Shown piece by piece: positions 60,175-64,000 of a stretch of DNA of 64,000 nt. Numbering within the stretch: the stretch's first letter is position 1; each line of letters opens with the position of its first letter. The notes beneath the pieces were generated by a model. That model was not told where the DNA came from. It ran no database searches and saw only the letters and a program-made list of their open reading frames with translations. The DNA comes from Sthenelais limicola. Lineage: Eukaryota; Annelida; Polychaeta; Phyllodocida; Sigalionidae. The stretch lies in assembly GCA_942159475.1 (NCBI GenBank), contig OW804096.1, positions 39,369,744 through 39,433,743 of the forward strand. The letters are read 5' to 3'. A program made the position numbers and the translations under genes.

Positions 60175-60281
60175 CTGAAGGTAGATGCAGGAGATGTAGA
60201 CTGATCTTTAGTCCATCAAACGTGGGTGTGTCTCAATACCGTGGATTTGTATTGGTACCAGGGAGATTCTGCGAAGCACAC
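60175..60281 (-). other. Candidate non-coding 5' exon of the lectin gene
   Basis: A 107-bp stretch with a clean acceptor (catttgtttacag) on its right and a clean donor (ttcag then gtaagaac) on its left, minus strand. All three frames contain stops, so it could only be untranslated. It lies upstream of an acceptor-preceded first coding exon that must have 5' UTR exons somewhere to the right. The link is inferred from position only. Confidence 0.35.
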
Positions 60282-61816
60282 CTGTAAACAAATGAATAGA
60301 TTTGGTCATAAAGTTTCTAAATTTATTTAAAGTAATAGGTCTGGTGGAAGCTTTTTATCATTGTTCTGTTTCTGCAGGGATATAACAATCCCCATCAGAG
60401 GTAGACAATATACAAACTCTCAGGTATGGCTATAGACCAGGCACCTGTGGCATTTATGCCATATCTCTACTTAAATATGTTCCTTGCTGAGGTATTTTAC
60501 TTTGCGGTGGTGGGAAATTCCCTCTGTAGGAATGAAATTCACCAATATATGTATCAAAAATTCCTTCCCAACAGTTCCTTATAAGCTGATTACCGAGGAA
60601 ATATAAGAAGGAAAAGAAAATATCAAGTAAGGATCTGTTATGCAACGGGCTCCTAGCGTTTTCATACACTCTAATGCCTGCAGGTGCTCCAGGCCATCTC
60701 AAGTACAGGTTTGTGCTCACTGGGTTCTAATCTGTCATTCACATACTCTTATTTAAGCTCTATCAAAGATGAGAAGAAAGTTTAAGTATTCTGGAAGACC
60801 TTGTTACAAGACAGTTGGGGGTCATATATATATTTCTCGGCATTAAACCAATGACTATCAGCCATCATCCGAAACCAATATTCTATTAAACTATATTATT
60901 ATCAATAGAATAACATGGGACATGAGTTATTGACCAGGCTACCATTATTACCATAATATATTTATAACATTAATTAGATGAATAATGTTCACCCCTGATT
61001 GAAGGGATCTTTAATCAACACGGTTTGACACTAGATCATAACAAGATCAAGAACTGAAACCCAGGTCACCCAGATAAAGGTGGCTGAAGTTGACTGAATA
61101 TAATTCACCTTCAGAAATCCTTTCAGATAATCCAGATTGAAGACATTAATGAGGTTAAAAATACTGTTCAACCTGACCTAACCGATTCCCAGAGGCAACG
61201 CATCCCGAAAATATACTTGGTTACAACTTTTTATGCTAATTTAGCAGAATTTATAGAGCAGTCAATTGTAGATGTATACTCATTCGTTCTTGCTAAATTG
61301 TATATCATGCAAACAATGAACAGATATCCGTGGGGAAGCTTCTTTATGATATTATTGTTCGCTTCAGTTGTATAGTTACCATGTCATCAATGCTGTATTT
61401 TGAAGTAGAAAAAAATGAAGGTACAAAATGATAGTATATCGTTGTATAATTGTATTTCTTCCTAAATTTATATTTAATCACAGATAGCATTGAGAATTAT
61501 GTAACAATTACAAAATGTCTTGCTGAATATGCATATTAAAACAAACATTATCTGATGTGATGGCCTAGGTACTGCTGTGGCCCCCATCTATCCTATGCAC
61601 TGACATGCAATGGTGGATGTCCTCTCCACAGGTGCACACACAGCTTTAACAACAATTACAGCAATGCTGACACTTACAAGAAAGGCCACAGAGCTTTCCT
61701 GGAAATAAGTTGTCTGTAATGTAGCTATAAAAAACGGACATTTACCGATCTCCAGTCTAACAGTGTACATAGAGGCTAGTTCCTCCTAATGAGTAGATTT
61801 AGCACAAGTGACTTAC
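60282..61816. other. Spacer, worn MITE piece
   Basis: No exon recognised with confidence. The stretch at 61,105-61,290 resembles a worn MITE family 2 copy (CTGTTCAACCTGACCTAAC, GCTAATTTAGCAGAATTTA). Confidence 0.4.
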
Positions 61817-62060
61817 CTTATGATGACCACTCACAGCAGAAGCCGGTGTGAATGTCAGGACCTCCTGATGGGACTATAAAGAGTATACCTTCCCACGCAG
61901 TAACCTTATTCTCATATATAATAGATAAGTACAGAACAGTTGATGACGCATTTCTAAGTGCCAAAAACTGATCGATAATTGTTATCGTAAGTAAGTATCG
62001 TAAGTTTTTCGGCATATGCCATTGTATCGCACAATACCTGTAGACAAAGTAATTATCTGC
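61817..62060 (-). other. Candidate first exon (5' UTR) of the lectin gene, right boundary unknown
   Basis: The left edge is a consensus donor (cataag then gtaagtca) on the minus strand. The transcription start cannot be seen; 62060 is an arbitrary limit. Part of this stretch (AAGTACAGAACAGTTGATGACGCATTTC on the plus strand) has a diverged counterpart near 55,187. Confidence 0.25.
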
Positions 62061-62980
62061 TTGATTGATGGTCAAAGAAACAGCATTTAACAAACTTCAT
62101 CCATCTTTTATTTATACATTGATTTGAGATTAAAGAGGTAACATTTAAAATGCACAGTCCCTTCGAGCGAAGGCTCTGGAAAAAGCATGACTATCCTACT
62201 GAATTATATAATATAATTGATAGTCAACAAAGCCAATATAGCGATAAAGTTTCATGTAATGGAATGATGTTTCATTGTCAATGGAAACATTTGGAGACAG
62301 TAGGAAACGGAAAAAAGCCCATGAGCAGTAGAGAATTAAACTTTCCATTATTTACAGAGATACACCACACCTGTATGCAATAAAAAAACTTCCTTCCTTA
62401 CTACATACAAAACAAATTCATTGGAAAGGAGTATATATATGCAGCCTACTATAATGGTTGATTCAAAAGACATTGGTCTAATTCATAATTCTGTGTGCAG
62501 AAAAAGTCATTCACTCACTTGTAGTGTTTGGTAATTTCAGAACATTGTAATCACAGGGTCCAGAGTTTCTTATGTTTACTTTAACCCAGTTTGACTAAGG
62601 GTACCATTGCTTTAACCCATCGTTACTAAATGTACCAGTTGCCTTTGATAAGAAATGTTCAAAGAATTGCTTCTTGTTTAACACAGCGTCGATAAGCGTG
62701 AAACACCCACAAACTAACCCTTTTTTCGATTTTTAATGTTTATATATATACCACCTAGCCCTTGCCTCTGTCCATATTCTTTTACCCGTTTTCCTTACTG
62801 AATATTAAGAACCATTGAACTTGATGGACTATTGTTGTACACTTTTCTTGTGCCTTTGTTGTAAATTTAGTACGTGTATACAGCAATTATCAGAATTGAT
62901 TCAGATCTCTATAGGATGTATTCTTATATTGATTTAGTGATGACTCATTTTATTTCAAGATCATTCTTTAAAACATTGAT

Positions 62981-62981
<1 letters not shown>
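62061..62981. other. Spacer, no gene seen
   Basis: Nothing coding. It includes the part that resembles 58,020-58,250. Confidence 0.45.

Positions 62982-63015
<34 letters not shown>
62982..63015. repeat. Poly-T run (34 bases)
   Basis: Thirty-four consecutive T. It could be the tail of a minus-strand retroposed sequence, but no element body was identified to its right. Confidence 0.95.
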
Positions 63016-63016
<1 letters not shown>

Positions 63017-63389
63017 AAACATTTTTATTCAATACATCAACAAAACACTTCTCTCCGGGCTGATAACACATACGATTACATCAGACCCCCTTATCGTTCC
63101 TTGGAATGGACATTATTTAAATGCAAAGAAACAGAAAACATAAATCACTTGATGATGACATTTGTGAAAAAATACATTCGTTTTGGTTCTTTCTTGTGAA
63201 AATATGTTTCATGAGCTGAGAGTTTTAATCTAAACATTGAATGTTATAATTTTACAATGGGAGTATTTCTCATACAACAGAACCCTGTTTAGAACTAAAT
63301 AATTAATGCAGCTCATTCCTCTGCATGCTAATAGAGAGAGAAAGGGAGCGTGAGAGGGAGAAAGAGAGAGACGGACAGGTAGTACGGAA

Positions 63390-63590
63390 GCCCATCGCTG
63401 CCATCTCGCATCTCGCCTCTCGCATCTCACTTTTGAATTCTCGCCTCTCACCTTCTAAGTCTCGCCTCTCACCTTCTAAGTCTCGCCTCTCGCCTCTGGT
63501 GTCTCGCCTCTCGCGTCTCACCTCTCGTGCCTTGCCTCTCGTGTCTCGCCTCTCGCCTCTCGCCTCTCGCCTTCCGTTTCCCACATAGTA
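63390..63590. repeat. TCTCGCCTCTCRC minisatellite
   Basis: Tandem CTCGCCTCTCGC-type units with occasional variants (ACCTTCTAAG). The Arg/Glu-rich and Ser/Arg-rich open frames on both strands are repeat artefacts. Confidence 0.92.
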
Positions 63591-63639
63591 GATCCATTTT
63601 TTCAATGAGACTGAACTTATAATGGCAGACTTCCTTGAC

Positions 63640-64000
63640 TCTAGGTATGAGGGTGAGAAGGAGAGGGAGGGTGAGAGGGAGAGGGAGAGGGAGGGGGAGA
63701 GGGAGAGGGAGGGGGAGAGGGAGAGGGACGGGGAGAGGGAGAGGGAGGGGGAGAGGGAGAGGGACGGGGAGAGGTAGGGTGAGAGGAGAAGGGAGGGTAA
63801 GAAGGAGAGGTAGGGTAAGAAGGAGAGGTAGGGTGAGAGGGAGAGGGAGGGTGAGAGGGAGAGGGAGGGTGAGAGGGAGAGGTAGGGTGAGAGGGAGAGG
63901 GAGGGTGAGAGGGAGAGGTAGGGTGAGAAGGAGAGGGAGGGTGAGAGGTAGGGTGAGAGGGAGAGGGAGGGTGAGAGGGAGGGTGAGCAGAAGAGGTAGG
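63640..64000. repeat. GA-rich minisatellite running off the right end
   Basis: Units of the type GGGAGAGGGAGGGTGAGA, pure purine apart from single T and C substitutions. It continues to the last base of the window, so the full length is unknown. Confidence 0.95.

Noticed and set aside
63303..63605. Arg/Glu-rich and Ser/Arg-rich frames
   Set aside because: Products of the CTCGCCTCTCGC minisatellite, open on both strands.

Overview
This window is animal nuclear DNA: AT-rich, intron-rich and packed with short inverted-repeat transposons (MITEs). It has no bacterial gene layout. The exon sizes of the receptor gene (110, 195, 87 and 110 bp) match what I recall of vertebrate alpha7 nicotinic receptor genes. 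A sushi/C-type lectin gene with phase 1-1 domain exons lies nearby. Together these suggest a marine invertebrate, either a deuterostome (echinoderm, hemichordate or amphioxus grade) or a lophotrochozoan. I cannot name the species.

Bases 1-29,700, plus strand: the 3' two thirds of an alpha7-like nicotinic acetylcholine receptor subunit gene. I place exons at 392-501, 10165-10418, 14673-14867 or 14967-15161, 20124-20210, 26313-26422 and 28425-28871. They join in frame to 400 codons plus stop. The exons for the signal peptide and the start of the ligand-binding domain lie before base 1. The main finding is a tandem pair of 195-bp exons, 99 bp apart, each encoding loop C with its vicinal cysteines, TM1 and the start of TM2. 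They look mutually exclusive. The agonist-binding part is nearly unchanged between them, while TM1 and the 2'/3' pore positions differ. About 570 bp downstream is a run of three perfect cAMP-response elements spaced exactly 19 bp apart. A complete tRNA-Ser(CGA) gene lies antisense in the first intron, followed by a perfect 701-bp direct duplication containing a CATACCATATATA-type array.

Bases 29,700-44,400: intergenic, no convincing gene. It holds several MITEs, one nested insertion, and a 1.4-kb array of a 26-bp minisatellite.

Bases 44,400-62,000, minus strand: a secreted lectin-like gene whose coding exons run leftward from an ATG at 49080. They encode a signal peptide, a sushi (CCP) domain, a C-type lectin domain with EPN and WND calcium/sugar motifs, then two more sushi domains. 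The lectin domain has lost both cysteines of its inner disulfide. The first coding exon has a splice acceptor 11 bases before the ATG, so 5' UTR exons must lie to the right; candidates are at 60175-60281 and ending at 61817. A possible first exon of a further leftward gene ends at 44401.

Bases 50,000-64,000: mostly non-coding. They include a 1.15-kb fold-back element with internal 21-bp repeats, a second fold-back element, a tRNA-Asn-like sequence, purine tracts, and a GA-rich minisatellite running off the right end.

Exon calls rest on reading frame, splice-site consensus and family motifs read by eye. No alignment, RNA data or search was available.
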